Assembly (NCBI RefSeq): GCF_020171745.1
Contig: NZ_JAIVAH010000027.1
Coordinates: 1 to 64,000 of the forward strand
Length of the DNA stretch: 64,000 nucleotides
Reading direction: 5' to 3'
Source: Prescottella equi
GTDB lineage: Bacteria > Actinomycetota > Actinomycetes > Mycobacteriales > Mycobacteriaceae
A program made the position numbers and the translations under genes. Of the stretch, positions 1-11,174 are shown piece by piece (the stretch's first letter is position 1; the number at the start of each line of letters is the position of its first letter). The notes beneath the pieces were generated by a model. It ran no database searches. It saw only the letters and a list, made by a program, of their open reading frames with translations, and was not told the origin of the DNA.

Positions 1-52
1 AGTCCGGTAACGGATGGAGGTGACTGGTACTAATAGGCCGAGGACTTACCAC
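1..52 (+). rRNA. rrl: 23S ribosomal RNA, 3' end (partial)
   Basis: The window opens inside an rRNA operon. The bases around 25-50 (GGTACTAATAGGCCGAGG then ACTTACC) are the conserved 3' terminal region of bacterial 23S rRNA. The exact mature end is inferred by comparison with the known end of the family, so the last few bases are uncertain. The 5S gene follows after a spacer of about 127 bases that should carry the processing stem. Confidence 0.9.
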
Positions 53-179
53 AAAGAAGCTACGCGTCCACTGTGCGGTATCTGAAACAACACACAGATA
101 TCATTCACCCCCAACATTCACCGGTTGTGCCGGCGGATGGTTCGGGCGGGGGAATTGAATGTGTGACAGTTTCATAGAG

Positions 180-296
180 TTACGGCGGCCATAGCGGAGG
201 GGAAACGCCCGGTCCCATTCCGAACCCGGAAGCTAAGCCCTCCAGCGCCGATGGTACTGCACTCGACAGGGTGTGGGAGAGTAGGACACCGCCGAA
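180..296 (+). rRNA. rrf: 5S ribosomal RNA
   Basis: About 117 bases with the classic actinobacterial 5S core: TTACGGCGGCCATAGCGG at the start, CCCGGTCCCATTCCGAACCC in the middle and GAGAGTAGGACACCGCCG at the end. The two ends pair (TTACGGCGG with CACCGCCGAAC region) as helix I. It lies directly downstream of the 23S gene and upstream of a strong terminator, which is the usual 16S-23S-5S order. Confidence 0.95.
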
Positions 297-306
297 CATC
301 CGTTAC

Positions 307-346
307 CGAAAGGGGACCCAACACACTGGGTCCCCTTTCGTGTTTT
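307..346 (+). terminator. rRNA operon terminator
   Basis: A perfect 14-bp inverted repeat (arms 307-320 and 327-340, loop ACACAC) is followed by TGTTTTG. It sits 10 bases after the 5S gene and is a textbook intrinsic terminator. The TPR gene that follows starts only about 20 bases later, so it probably needs its own promoter or depends on read-through. Confidence 0.9.
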
Positions 347-363
347 GTATGAAAGGAATGGCT

Positions 364-1500
364 GTGTCGGAAAACAGTGGTGATCGTCGGAACTTCCGCG
401 GAGACGGCCCCCACCGTTCCGAAGGACAACGCGACGGTCAGCCGTCGGATCGACGTGGTGGTCAGGGCGACCGCCGTCAGTCTCCGACTGGTGGACAGGA
501 TCGCGCCGGCCGTCCCGGTCGTGGTTCCGGTCAGTGGCGCGATCGCGACGATCGTCGAGGAGACCGCTCCGACGATCGCCGTGGATACCAGGGTCGCGAC
601 GACCGTGGTGGATACCAGGGTCGCGACGACCGTGGTGGATACCAGGGTCGCGACGACCGCCGTGACGAGCGCGGTGGCGAACGCAGGTCCGATGACCGCC
701 GCCCCTTCCAGGGACGCGGCGACGATCGTCGTACCGGCGGCGGACCGCGTCGGCGTGGCGGCGAGGGTGGGTTCGGGCCGGCACGCGATCGCGAGGCCAT
801 CGGTCAGCAGCGTCGCGATGCGCGCCCCGACGAGCCGGACATCCCGGAGGACTTGGAGGCGTCGGAGCTGGATCCGGCCGTCCGCCGCGATCTGCTGAGC
901 CTCGACAAGAACAATGCGAACACCGTTGCGCGTCATCTGGTGATGGCGAGCCGGCTGATCGAGGACGACCCGCGTCTCGCGCTCGCGCATGCCCGTGCAG
1001 CGCGTCAGCGCGCCGGTCGTATCGCCGTCGTCCGTGAGACCGCGGGGATCACCGCTTACCACGCCGGCGAGTGGGCCGAGGCGTTGTCCGAGTTGCGGGC
1101 TGCCCGCCGCATGTCCGGTGGACCCGGATTCCTCGCCGTGATGGCCGACTGCGAGCGGGGTCTCGGACGTCCGGAGCGGGCCATCGAACTGGGTCGCAGC
1201 GACGAGGCACGTGCTCTCACCGGTGAGGACGCGAGTGAGCTTCGTATGGTCGTCGCCGGTGCGCGCATGGACCTCGGTCAGTACGACCAGGCCGTCGTCA
1301 CCCTGCAGACCGCAGACCTCGACGCGTCGCGTACCGGCTCCGCCGCGGCGCGCCTGTTCTACGCGTACGCCGACGCGCTCGTCTCCGCCGGACGAATCCC
1401 CGACGGTCTCAAGTGGTTCCTCAACGCGGCTGCCGCCGACCTCGACGGCGAAACCGATGCGGAGGAGCGTGTGGCCGAACTGACCGGAGACGGTCAGTGA
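364..1500 (+). CDS. RGD-rich low-complexity protein with C-terminal TPR-like domain
   Basis: 378-residue protein. The first ~140 residues are a disordered Arg/Gly/Asp/Gln-rich segment with three tandem 9-residue units of the type GYQGRDDRG (bases 583-663, 27 bp each). The rest is a helical tetratricopeptide-like region (about residues 175-378) with regular Ala/Leu-rich helix pairs. GTG 364 is chosen because GAAAGGA (351-357) lies 6 bases upstream; ATG 349 and ATG 358 are in frame and possible. The stop overlaps the GTG of the next gene (GTGA). Position and TPR part match M. tuberculosis Rv1691 as I recall it; the charged N-terminal tail looks like an addition typical of RNA-binding, condensate-forming proteins, which is inference. 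Function unknown. Confidence 0.85.
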   Translation: MSENSGDRRNFRGDGPHRSEGQRDGQPSDRRGGQGDRRQSPTGGQDRAGRPGRGSGQWRDRDDRRGDRSDDRRGYQGRDDRGGYQGRDDRGGYQGRDDRRDERGGERRSDDRRPFQGRGDDRRTGGGPRRRGGEGGFGPARDREAIGQQRRDARPDEPDIPEDLEASELDPAVRRDLLSLDKNNANTVARHLVMASRLIEDDPRLALAHARAARQRAGRIAVVRETAGITAYHAGEWAEALSELRAARRMSGGPGFLAVMADCERGLGRPERAIELGRSDEARALTGEDASELRMVVAGARMDLGQYDQAVVTLQTADLDASRTGSAAARLFYAYADALVSAGRIPDGLKWFLNAAAADLDGETDAEERVAELTGDGQ

Positions 1501-2531
1501 CGGCTGCGGATCGGTCGACGGGTCTTCCGTCGTTGCGTGCGGGTCACGATGTCCTCCTGCTCGACCTCGACGGCACCGTATACCAGGGTCCCGAGGTGAT
1601 CCCGGGTGCGCGCGAGGCACTCGAGGCAGGTGACGAGCGTCAGCTGTACGTGACGAACAACGCGAGCCGCAGTCCCGCCGAGGTGGCGGAGCACCTGCGT
1701 GAACTCGGCTTCGATGCGGCCGACGAGGACGTCGTCACCAGTTCGCAGTCCGCTGCACGACTCCTGTCAGAGCAGTTGGACGCGGGGTCTGCGGTGCTGG
1801 TCGTCGGTACCGAGGCGCTGTGCGCGGAGGTCGAGAAGGTCGGACTGCGTGCGGTCCGACGCTTCGCCGACGGCCCGGTCGCGGTGGTGCAGGGACATTC
1901 GCCTGCGACCGACTGGGCGATCCTCGCGGAGGCGACCCTCGCGATCCGGGCGGGTGCGTTGTGGATTGCGGCCAACGTCGACTCCACGCTGCCGACCGAG
2001 CGCGGACTCGTCCTCGGTAACGGGTCGATGGTTGCAGCGCTCCGTACCGCGACGGGCCGGGAACCGGTCGTCGCCGGAAAGCCGGCTGCCCCGCTCATGC
2101 ACGACGCCCTCGAGAGGGCCGGTGCGTCAAAGCCGCTGGTGGTCGGTGATCGGCTCGACACCGACATTGCTGGAGCAAATGCCGTCGGCGTCGAATCGCT
2201 CCTCGTCCTGACCGGAGTGAGCACGACCGCGGATCTCCTGCGGGCCTCCGTCGACCACCGTCCGACTTACATCGCGTCGTCGCTGGAGGCGCTGAATCGC
2301 CCGGCCGAGGAATCGGCTGTGGCCGTGCACCCCGGCTGGCAGGCGGATTTCGAAGCGGGCGACCTCGTAGTGCGGAGCGTCGACATCGGCGACGACGCGA
2401 CCGAGCGCACCACCGCGGGGGCGTTCCTCACCGTGCTCGCGGCGGCGTGGGCTCATCCGGAGTTCGTTCGAATCAGGGCTGCCGACACCGAGGCTCGTGC
2501 CGCGGTGTCCGCCCTGATCGGCGGATTGTGA
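1497..2531 (+). CDS. HAD-IIA family phosphatase, probable glycerol-3-phosphate phosphatase
   Basis: 344 residues. HAD motif I DLDGTVYQG lies at about residues 23-31, motif II region LYVTNNASRSP follows, and motifs III/IV are GKPAAPLMHDAL and VVGDRLDTDIAGANAVG. This is the NagD-like HAD-IIA arrangement. A C-terminal extension of about 80 residues follows the HAD core, as in the M. tuberculosis orthologue Rv1692, which is known as a D-glycerol-3-phosphate phosphatase acting in glycerophospholipid recycling. The start GTG 1497 overlaps the stop of the TPR gene, implying translational coupling. Substrate is inferred from orthology and gene order, not from the sequence alone. Confidence 0.9.
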   Translation: MTAADRSTGLPSLRAGHDVLLLDLDGTVYQGPEVIPGAREALEAGDERQLYVTNNASRSPAEVAEHLRELGFDAADEDVVTSSQSAARLLSEQLDAGSAVLVVGTEALCAEVEKVGLRAVRRFADGPVAVVQGHSPATDWAILAEATLAIRAGALWIAANVDSTLPTERGLVLGNGSMVAALRTATGREPVVAGKPAAPLMHDALERAGASKPLVVGDRLDTDIAGANAVGVESLLVLTGVSTTADLLRASVDHRPTYIASSLEALNRPAEESAVAVHPGWQADFEAGDLVVRSVDIGDDATERTTAGAFLTVLAAAWAHPEFVRIRAADTEARAAVSALIGGL

Positions 2532-2579
2532 CGGTCCGTCGGCCGGGATCGCAGGTGGTCCGTTGTCGGGCACATGGGC

Positions 2580-2593
2580 TAGGTTTGCATCGA
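2580..2593 (+). promoter_or_regulatory. candidate leaderless -10 element
   Basis: TAGGTT at 2580-2585 fits the actinobacterial TANNNT -10 pattern, and the ATG at 2593 falls where transcription would start, so the small gene and tlyA could be made from a leaderless transcript. No convincing -35 is seen at 17-18 bp. Weak evidence. Confidence 0.35.
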
Positions 2594-2811
2594 TGAGCAC
2601 GCCAGTACCACTTCCAGGTCAGCACCTCCCGGGTACGGGCAGCGGTGTCGACCCGGCGGGCATCCACTCGCAGGTAGACGAGTTGCTCGCCAGGTTGGAC
2701 GGCCCCGACACCGGCGCGGACACAGCAGGTGGGCTTTCCCGGCAGGCACAGATTCTCGAACGGGCTCACGATGTACTCGTCGAGTCCCTGGCAGCAGTGG
2801 ACAAGGTCTGA
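2593..2811 (+). CDS. small conserved hypothetical protein (Rv1693-like position)
   Basis: 72 residues, acidic to neutral, mostly helical in the second half (VDELLARLDG, QAQILERAHDVLVESLAAVD). No membrane segment or catalytic motif is visible. The start ATG 2593 is preferred over the longer frame because translation from it begins right after a -10-like element and the upstream codons look non-coding. The stop is 2 bases before the tlyA start. M. tuberculosis has a similarly short unknown gene (Rv1693) between the phosphatase and tlyA, so a conserved role linked to its neighbours is likely, but I cannot name it. Confidence 0.75.
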   Translation: MSTPVPLPGQHLPGTGSGVDPAGIHSQVDELLARLDGPDTGADTAGGLSRQAQILERAHDVLVESLAAVDKV

Positions 2812-2813
2812 AG

Positions 2814-3659
2814 GTGGCACGTCGAGCAAGGGTCGATGCGGAGCTGGTGCGGCGCGGTCTCGCGCGCTCCCGTGAACAAGCGGTGGAGCTGATCTCCGCG
2901 GGCCGTGTCCTCATAGCCGGAACTGTCGCGACCAAACCGGCCACGGCGATCGAGGCAGGTACGCCGCTCCTGGTGACCGAGGTGGCCGAGGAGGTCTCCT
3001 GGGCGTCGCGCGGTGCCCACAAACTGCTCGGTGCGCTCGAGGCGTTCACGCCGCGTGGTCTCACCGTCGAGGGGCGTCGGTGCCTCGACGCCGGCGCATC
3101 GACCGGTGGTTTCACCGACGTGCTGCTGCACAACGGTGCCCGTGAGGTCGTCGCGGTCGACGTCGGTTACGGACAGCTCGTGTGGAAGCTCCAGACCGAC
3201 GACCGCGTGCACGTTCTCGACCGCACGAATGTGCGGTCGATCGACGCGGAGACGATCGGTGGTCCGGTCGACCTTGTCGTCTCCGACCTCTCGTTCATCT
3301 CACTCAAACTGGTGCTGCCTGCGCTCGTCGCGTGTGTGGCGGAGGGCGCGGACCTCGTTCCGATGGTGAAGCCACAGTTCGAGGTCGGCAAGGAGCGGGT
3401 CGGTGCGGGCGGCGTCGTGCGGGATTCGGAACTCCGCGTGAGCGCCGTCCTCGAGGTCGCCGAGGCCGCGGCGGCACTGGGCCTGCAGACCCTCGGCGCC
3501 GTGGCGAGCCCGCTGCCGGGTCCGTCGGGCAACGTCGAGTACTTCCTGTGGCTCCGGAAGGGCGATACGTCACCGGAGGCCGAACCCTCCGACGGCGCCC
3601 TGGATGAGCCGGATGTCGAGGCGCTGATCCGTCGTGCGGTCGAGGAGGGCCCGCAGTGA
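2814..3659 (+). CDS. tlyA: 16S/23S rRNA (cytidine-2'-O)-methyltransferase TlyA
   Basis: 281 residues, close to the ~270 of the family. An S4 RNA-binding domain occupies about residues 1-65 ([20 protein letters not shown]), followed by an FtsJ-like Rossmann methyltransferase with the SAM motif [14 protein letters not shown] at about residue 90 and a later [10 protein letters not shown] strand. TlyA methylates C1409 of 16S and C1920 of 23S rRNA in mycobacteria and its loss gives capreomycin resistance. The GTG start follows the upstream stop by two bases and the 3' end overlaps nadK by four bases, so this is one operon. Confidence 0.95.
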   Translation: MARRARVDAELVRRGLARSREQAVELISAGRVLIAGTVATKPATAIEAGTPLLVTEVAEEVSWASRGAHKLLGALEAFTPRGLTVEGRRCLDAGASTGGFTDVLLHNGAREVVAVDVGYGQLVWKLQTDDRVHVLDRTNVRSIDAETIGGPVDLVVSDLSFISLKLVLPALVACVAEGADLVPMVKPQFEVGKERVGAGGVVRDSELRVSAVLEVAEAAAALGLQTLGAVASPLPGPSGNVEYFLWLRKGDTSPEAEPSDGALDEPDVEALIRRAVEEGPQ

Positions 3660-4609
3660 CCCACGGGGTGACCGAGGTCGCCTCGCGCGGCGAATCGGGC
3701 CGCCAGATCCTGCTGGTGGCGCACTCCGGACGGGCCGACATCACCGACACTGCCCGCCGCGTCGCGGCGATCTGCGCACATGCGGGGATCGCACTGCGCC
3801 TGCTGGAGAACGAGGTCGATGTCTCGTGGGTGGAAGCGGGGATCGACGACCCGGACGTGCCGGAAGTCACCGTCGTACCCGAGGGTCCCGGGGCCGCGTC
3901 CGACTGTGAGATGGTCATCGTGCTCGGTGGGGACGGTAGCTTCCTGCGCGCCGCCGAACTGGCGCAGTCGGCGGACGTTCCGGTGCTCGGCATCAATCTC
4001 GGCCGGATCGGTTTCCTCGCGGAAGCAGAGGCGGAGCACCTCGAAGCGGCGATGGCGCAGGTGGTGCGCCGAGAGTATCGGATCGAGCATCGGATGACGC
4101 TCGACGTCCTGGTCCGCATCGAGGACCGGATCGTCCAGCGTGGCTGGGCACTGAACGAGGCGAGTATCGAGAACCGCTCGCGCCTCGGCGTTCTCGAAGT
4201 AGTACTCGAGGTCGATGGGCGTCCGGTCTCCTCGTTCGGTTGCGACGGTGTGCTGATCGCGACGCCGACAGGTTCCACCGCCTACGCCTTCTCGGCAGGC
4301 GGCCCCATCGTGTGGCCCGAACTCGAAGCGCTGCTGGTGATTCCGAGCAACGCGCACGCATTGTTCGCGCGTCCCCTCGTGACGAGTCCGGAATCGATCG
4401 TCGCGGTGGAGACGGTCGCCGACAGCCACGACGGGTTGGTGTTCTGCGACGGACGTCGGACGCTCGAGCTTCCGGCGGGTGCACGCGTCGAGGTCGTCCG
4501 GGGCAAGGACCCGATTCGTTGGGTGCGACTCGATTCGGCGCCGTTCGCGGACCGGATGGTGCGCAAGTTCGAACTACCGGTGACGGGGTGGCGAGGGAGG
4601 AAACGGTAG
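3656..4609 (+). CDS. nadK: NAD kinase
   Basis: 317 residues. The family signature [12 protein letters not shown] is at about residue 85, followed by [12 protein letters not shown] and the NE motif in [10 protein letters not shown]; the conserved [15 protein letters not shown] loop lies at about residue 205. The enzyme phosphorylates NAD to NADP. GTG 3656 overlaps the tlyA stop. Gene order tlyA-nadK-recN is conserved in mycobacteria. The stop lies two bases before the recN start. Confidence 0.96.
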   Translation: MTHGVTEVASRGESGRQILLVAHSGRADITDTARRVAAICAHAGIALRLLENEVDVSWVEAGIDDPDVPEVTVVPEGPGAASDCEMVIVLGGDGSFLRAAELAQSADVPVLGINLGRIGFLAEAEAEHLEAAMAQVVRREYRIEHRMTLDVLVRIEDRIVQRGWALNEASIENRSRLGVLEVVLEVDGRPVSSFGCDGVLIATPTGSTAYAFSAGGPIVWPELEALLVIPSNAHALFARPLVTSPESIVAVETVADSHDGLVFCDGRRTLELPAGARVEVVRGKDPIRWVRLDSAPFADRMVRKFELPVTGWRGRKR

Positions 4610-4611
4610 CT

Positions 4612-6387
4612 GTGCTCTCGGAGATTCGGATCGACAACCTCGGGGCCATCTCGTCGGCCTCGGCCCAGTTCCACGAAGGCCTGACCGTTCTCACCGGCGA
4701 GACCGGTGCCGGCAAGACGATGGTGGTCACGAGCCTCCATCTGCTCAGCGGTGCCCGCGCCGACGCCGGCCGCGTGCGCGTCGGAGCGGCCCGCGCCGTG
4801 GTCGAGGGCAGGTTCAGCGTCGACGGCAGTGCGCAGCAGATCGACCGTGAGGTCAGCCGTCTGCTCGAATCGTGTGGCGCCGAGCGGGACGAGGACGGGA
4901 GCATCATCGCTGTCCGCACCGTCGGCGGCGACGGCCGCTCGCGTGCCCACCTCGGTGGCCGCAGCATCCCGGCGGGCGTGCTGTCGGAGTTCACCGATCC
5001 GCTGCTGACGGTGCACGGACAGAACGACCAACTGCGCCTCCTCCGGCCGGATCAGCAACTTGCGGCACTCGACCGGTTCGCGGACAAGACGGTGGGGACG
5101 CTGCTCGCCCGCTACGGCAAGCAGCGCGCCGAGTGGATCGAGGCGCGCACCGAACTGCTCGAACGAACCAGCCGCACACGTGAACTCGCGCAGGAGGCCG
5201 ATCAGCTCACGTTCGCGCTCGAGGAGATCGATCGAATCGCGCCCACACCGGGCGAGGATCGAGCGATCGTCGACGAAGTGCGACGGCTCGGTGACCTCGA
5301 TTCGCTGCGCTCGGCGGCGGAGGGTGCACAGGCCGCGATCACCGGCGTCGAGGACGCCATGGACGGCGGCACCGGTGCGCTCGACCTGCTGGGCGAGGCG
5401 CGGGCGCGGATCGAAGCGTCCGACGACCCCGCTCTGGCCGGGCTCGGGCCCCGACTGGGCGAGGCGATGGCCGTCGTCGGCGATGTCGCGGGCGAGCTGT
5501 CCGGCTACCTGTCGGGTCTGCCGAGCGATCCCGGTGCGCTCGATACGCTGCTGACCCGTCAGGCCGAACTCAAGTCGCTCATCCGGAAGTACGCCGCCGA
5601 CATCGACGGCGTGCTCGAGTGGGCCGACACGGCGCGCGATCGCCTCGCGCGGATCGACGTCTCCGCCGATGCGTTGGCGGAGCTGTCGGAGCTGGTGGAC
5701 AAGGCTGCTGCCGCGACCGCGGAGGCGGCCGGCAAACTCACCGCGGCCCGGACGAAGGCCGCCGTCAAACTCGCGAAGGCCGTCAGCGACGAACTGGCCG
5801 GCCTGGCGATGGGACGGGCCGCGCTCGAGGTGTCGGTGCGCGCGCGGGAGGCTGGACCGGCGGACTCTGCGCCACTCGTGGTCAGCGGCCGTGAACTGCA
5901 CGCGGGAGTGTCCGGCGTCGACGAGGTGGAATTCCGTCTCGCGGCGCACAGCGGCGCTCAATCCCTTCCGATCAGCAAGAGTGCGTCCGGCGGCGAGCTG
6001 TCCCGCGTGATGCTGGCGCTCGAGGTAGTGCTCGCCGGTTCCGACCGCGGCGCGACGATGGTGTTCGACGAGGTCGACGCCGGCGTGGGTGGCCGCGCGG
6101 CGGTCGAGATCGGTCGTCGGCTCGCTCGATTGGCGCGCACCCACCAGGTGATCGTCGTGACGCATCTGCCGCAGGTGGCGGCATTCGCCGACACCCATCT
6201 CGTGGTCGACAAGACCGACGACGTCCGCAGCGGCGTGGACAGTGGAGTCCGTACCCTCACCGAGGACGAACGCGTCGTGGAGCTAGCGCGCATGCTGGCC
6301 GGACTCGACGACACGGAGACCGGCCGCGCCCACGCCGAGGAACTGTTGACGATCGCCGGGCAGGAGCGCAGCGCCGCATTCGCCTGA
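4612..6387 (+). CDS. recN: DNA repair protein RecN
   Basis: 591 residues, matching the usual ~590. It is an SMC-like ABC ATPase: Walker A GETGAGKT near residue 30, a long coiled-coil middle, then the ABC signature SASGGELSRVMLALEVVLAG and Walker B MVFDEVDAGVGG near the C-terminus, ending with the VVTHLPQVAAFAD switch. GTG 4612 is preferred because GGGAGG (4595-4600) lies 11 bases upstream; the reading frame is open further upstream but that is shadow of nadK. RecN acts in double-strand break repair. I looked for a LexA box upstream and did not see one; the gene appears co-transcribed with nadK. Confidence 0.95.
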   Translation: MLSEIRIDNLGAISSASAQFHEGLTVLTGETGAGKTMVVTSLHLLSGARADAGRVRVGAARAVVEGRFSVDGSAQQIDREVSRLLESCGAERDEDGSIIAVRTVGGDGRSRAHLGGRSIPAGVLSEFTDPLLTVHGQNDQLRLLRPDQQLAALDRFADKTVGTLLARYGKQRAEWIEARTELLERTSRTRELAQEADQLTFALEEIDRIAPTPGEDRAIVDEVRRLGDLDSLRSAAEGAQAAITGVEDAMDGGTGALDLLGEARARIEASDDPALAGLGPRLGEAMAVVGDVAGELSGYLSGLPSDPGALDTLLTRQAELKSLIRKYAADIDGVLEWADTARDRLARIDVSADALAELSELVDKAAAATAEAAGKLTAARTKAAVKLAKAVSDELAGLAMGRAALEVSVRAREAGPADSAPLVVSGRELHAGVSGVDEVEFRLAAHSGAQSLPISKSASGGELSRVMLALEVVLAGSDRGATMVFDEVDAGVGGRAAVEIGRRLARLARTHQVIVVTHLPQVAAFADTHLVVDKTDDVRSGVDSGVRTLTEDERVVELARMLAGLDDTETGRAHAEELLTIAGQERSAAFA

Positions 6388-6486
6388 CTCGAAACAGACT
6401 TTTCAGTTGGCATTGTGTGACTGGTGTGGTATCTGATGCGGCGCGCCTCTTTTGTGATCGCCGTGTGACGGGTGATGATCGACGGC

Positions 6487-7671
6487 ATGAAGATGCCGGC
6501 GCTGCTCTCCCGTAAGACCGAAACGCTGCCCGGAATCAGTGGCATCGCCCGAGTCGACCGCGACACCGGCAAGCTGCTGCGCCGCGTCGGGCACGGTGAC
6601 GTCGTCGTGCTGGACGAGATCGATCTCGATCGCGTCACCGCGGACGCTCTCGTGGCCGCCGGTGTCCTCGCCGTCGTCAACGCCTCGATATCGATCTCCG
6701 GGCGGTACCCGAACCTCGGTCCCGAGGTTCTCGTCGCGAACGGGATCACCCTGATCGACGCGCCGGGGACCGACCTGATGAAGGTCGTCAAGGACGGCTC
6801 GAAGGTTCGACTGCACGAGGGCGCCGTCTACGCCGGTGAGCGCCTGCTGGTGCAGGGCGAGGAGCAGGTCGAGGCCGAGATCTCCGACCGGATGATCGAG
6901 GCGAAGACGGGCCTCGTCGATCACCTCGAGGCGTTCTCCGGGAACACGATCGAGTTCATTCGCTCCGAGAGTCCGCTGCTGATCGACGGCGTCGGCGTCC
7001 CGGATATCGATGTGGACCTGAAGGACCGGCACGTGGTCGTAGTCGCGGACGGCCCGGATCACCTCGCGGACCTGAAGAGCCTCAAGCCGTTCATCAAGGA
7101 ATACTCGCCGATCCTGATCGGCGTCGGCGTCGGCGCCGACTCGCTGGCCAAGGCCGGCTACCGTCCGGACCTGATCGTCGGTGACCCCGACGGCATCACC
7201 GCCGAGACCCTCAAGTGCGGGGCCGAGGTCGTGCTGCCCGCGGACCCGGACGGCCACGCGCAGGGGCTCTCGCGCATCCAGGATCTCGGTATCGGCGCGA
7301 TGACGTTCCCCGCGTCGGCGTCGCCGTCGGATCTGGCGCTGTTGCTCGCCGACCATCACGGCGCGTCGCTCATCGTCACCGTCGGCACCACGGTGTCGCT
7401 CGACGAGTTCTTCGACCGCGGGCGCCGGGACACCAATCCTGCCGCGTTCATGACCCGCCTGAAGGTCGGGCCGAAACTCGTCGACGCCAAGGCTGTCTCG
7501 ACGCTCTACAGCAGCAGGGTGTCCGGCGCGGCCGTGGCGCTGCTGGTTCTCGCGGCGCTCACCGCGGTGATCGTCGCACTGGTGGTGTCCAACGTCGGCG
7601 GTGACGCCGTGGACTGGGCAATCGACACGTGGAACAGCTTCGCGCTGTGGGTTCAGGGGCTCTTCAAGTGA
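6487..7671 (+). CDS. steA: SteA-like membrane protein (cell-separation factor)
   Basis: 394 residues. The bulk is a cytoplasmic domain with a thiamine-pyrophosphokinase-like fold region (VGVGADSLAKAG, YRPDLIVGDPDGI), and a single hydrophobic helix of about 20 residues close to the C-terminus (about residues 345-368). In Corynebacterium SteA works with SteB in daughter-cell separation; the M. tuberculosis orthologue is Rv1697. Start ATG 6487 (MKMPALLSRK) is chosen by similarity to the family N-terminus; GTG 6472 and ATG 6475 are in-frame alternatives. The stop overlaps the next GTG, and the pair steA-mctB (steB-like partner position) is conserved. Confidence 0.88.
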   Translation: MKMPALLSRKTETLPGISGIARVDRDTGKLLRRVGHGDVVVLDEIDLDRVTADALVAAGVLAVVNASISISGRYPNLGPEVLVANGITLIDAPGTDLMKVVKDGSKVRLHEGAVYAGERLLVQGEEQVEAEISDRMIEAKTGLVDHLEAFSGNTIEFIRSESPLLIDGVGVPDIDVDLKDRHVVVVADGPDHLADLKSLKPFIKEYSPILIGVGVGADSLAKAGYRPDLIVGDPDGITAETLKCGAEVVLPADPDGHAQGLSRIQDLGIGAMTFPASASPSDLALLLADHHGASLIVTVGTTVSLDEFFDRGRRDTNPAAFMTRLKVGPKLVDAKAVSTLYSSRVSGAAVALLVLAALTAVIVALVVSNVGGDAVDWAIDTWNSFALWVQGLFK

Positions 7672-8612
7672 TTTCTATGCGTCAACATGCCATTTCCATA
7701 GCGGCGATCTTCCTGGCACTGGCCATCGGTGTCGTGCTTGGTTCGGGGTTGCTGTCGAACGGCATGCTCTCGGGTCTGCGCGACGACAAGGCCGACCTGC
7801 AGAGTCAGATCGAGGATCTCAACACGACGAACAATCAGTTGAACGAGCAGTTGACCGCCGCGGACGGGTTCGACTCCGCGGTGTCCGACCGGATCGTGCG
7901 GGATGCTCTCGCGCAGCGGTCGGTCGTCGTCGTCACGACGCCGGACGCCGATCCGGGCGATCTCGAGGGCATCAACCGTTTGATCGGGCAGGCCGGCGGG
8001 AACGTGACGGGCCGGGTCGCACTCACCAAGTCGTTCGTCGACTCGGTGAACGGCGACCAGTTGCGCACCACTGTGACGAACATCATCCCTGCCGGAACTC
8101 AGCTCCGGACGGGTGCCGTCGACCAGGGCAGCCTCGCCGGTGACCTGTTGGGTTCGGTGCTGCTGCTCAATCCGCAGACCGCGCAGCCGCAGACCACACC
8201 CGAGGAACGGGTGCTCGCTCTCGACGCGCTGCGCGGCGGCGGCTTCGTCGACTTCGACGGCAACGTCGGCCCCGCACAGTTCGCGATCGTCCTGACGGGC
8301 GACGGCGATCCCGAGGTCACCAGTGGGAATCGTGGCGCCGTGATCGCGCGCTTCGCGGCGGCCTTGGACGGCCGCGGAGCCGGTGCGGTGCTGGTCGGGC
8401 CGCCGTCGGCAGCGGAGGGCAGTGGTCCGATCGCCGTCGCGCGTGCCGACGCGGGTGTCTCGGCGACGCTCTCGACCGTCGATAACGTCGACCGGGAAGC
8501 GGGCCGGATCACGACGATCCTGGCGCTGCAGGAGCAGCTCGCGGGTGGCGCCGGACGGTACGGAACCGGCCCGGGAGCGACCGCGGTGACGGTCGGAGCG
8601 CCGTCGCAGTAG
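7668..8612 (+). CDS. mctB: MctB-type copper transport protein / SteB-like partner
   Basis: 314 residues. The N-terminus MRQHAISIAAIFLALAIGVVLG is one membrane anchor, then a coiled coil (about residues 35-62, DDKADLQSQIEDLNTTNNQL) and a secreted or periplasmic mixed domain. It matches M. tuberculosis Rv1698 (MctB), reported to be needed for copper tolerance, and sits in the position of the Corynebacterium cell-separation partner SteB. Which of the two roles dominates here cannot be told from sequence. GTG 7668 overlaps the steA stop, so the two are translationally coupled. Confidence 0.88.
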   Translation: MISMRQHAISIAAIFLALAIGVVLGSGLLSNGMLSGLRDDKADLQSQIEDLNTTNNQLNEQLTAADGFDSAVSDRIVRDALAQRSVVVVTTPDADPGDLEGINRLIGQAGGNVTGRVALTKSFVDSVNGDQLRTTVTNIIPAGTQLRTGAVDQGSLAGDLLGSVLLLNPQTAQPQTTPEERVLALDALRGGGFVDFDGNVGPAQFAIVLTGDGDPEVTSGNRGAVIARFAAALDGRGAGAVLVGPPSAAEGSGPIAVARADAGVSATLSTVDNVDREAGRITTILALQEQLAGGAGRYGTGPGATAVTVGAPSQ

Positions 8613-8623
8613 GGCCGAAGTAG

Positions 8624-10516
<1,893 letters not shown>

Positions 10517-10523
10517 TCGACCG

Positions 10524-11174
10524 ATGAGCCTGCCGGGGGAGCACGAGTTCGACACCGTCGCCTCGCGCGACGTGTACAGCGGGGCGATCGTGGCCCTGCG
10601 CGTGGATCGGGTTGCCATGCCCGGCGGGCGAGAAGCCGATCGGGAGGTCGTCGAGCACCACGGGGCTGTTGCCGTGGCGGTGCTCGACGACCTCGATCGG
10701 CTGGTGCTGATCCGGCAGTACCGGCATCCCCTCGGCCGGCGACTGTGGGAGTTGCCGGCGGGGCTGCTCGACGAGCCCGGCGAGGCACCGCTCGACGCGG
10801 CCCGGCGTGAGCTGGTCGAGGAGACCGGACTGGCCGCCGACGACTGGTCGATCCTCGTCGACGTCGCACTGTCGCCCGGGTTCACCGACGAATCGGTGCG
10901 CGTGTTCCTGGCGACCGGACTGCACGACGTGGGCCGGCCCGACGCCCACGACGAGGAAGCGGATCTCGAGATCGCGCGGGTCCCGCTCGACGACGCGGTG
11001 GGCATGGCGCTGCGGGGCGAGATCGTGAACGCGACCGCAGTGTCGGGCATCCTCGCGCTCGCCGCGGCCCGGGCGCGGGGCGAGAGTCTGCGCCCCGCCG
11101 ACGCTGCCTGGGTCGATCGGCCCGATGCGTTCACCCGGCGCAAGCACGGTCGGGCCGTCCACGGATCCGCATGA
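10524..11174 (+). CDS. Nudix hydrolase, ADP-ribose pyrophosphatase type
   Basis: 216 residues. The Nudix box is present as [18 protein letters not shown] at about residue 85-105, and the preceding [12 protein letters not shown] matches the actinobacterial ADP-ribose pyrophosphatase (Rv1700-type), which has one extra residue between the first Gly and Glu of the box. It hydrolyses ADP-ribose to AMP and ribose 5-phosphate. It starts 7 bases after pyrG and overlaps xerD by 4 bases. Confidence 0.9.
   Translation: MSLPGEHEFDTVASRDVYSGAIVALRVDRVAMPGGREADREVVEHHGAVAVAVLDDLDRLVLIRQYRHPLGRRLWELPAGLLDEPGEAPLDAARRELVEETGLAADDWSILVDVALSPGFTDESVRVFLATGLHDVGRPDAHDEEADLEIARVPLDDAVGMALRGEIVNATAVSGILALAAARARGESLRPADAAWVDRPDAFTRRKHGRAVHGSA

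Noticed and set aside
583-663. Short regular direct repeats as CRISPR candidate
   Set aside because: Units are 27 bp, contiguous and without spacers, and they are in frame in a protein.
172-1620. Minus-strand frame across the 5S gene and TPR gene
   Set aside because: Overlaps an RNA gene and a better coding frame; antisense shadow.
4560-4611. LexA/SOS box ahead of recN
   Set aside because: No matching palindrome; recN seems to be expressed with nadK.
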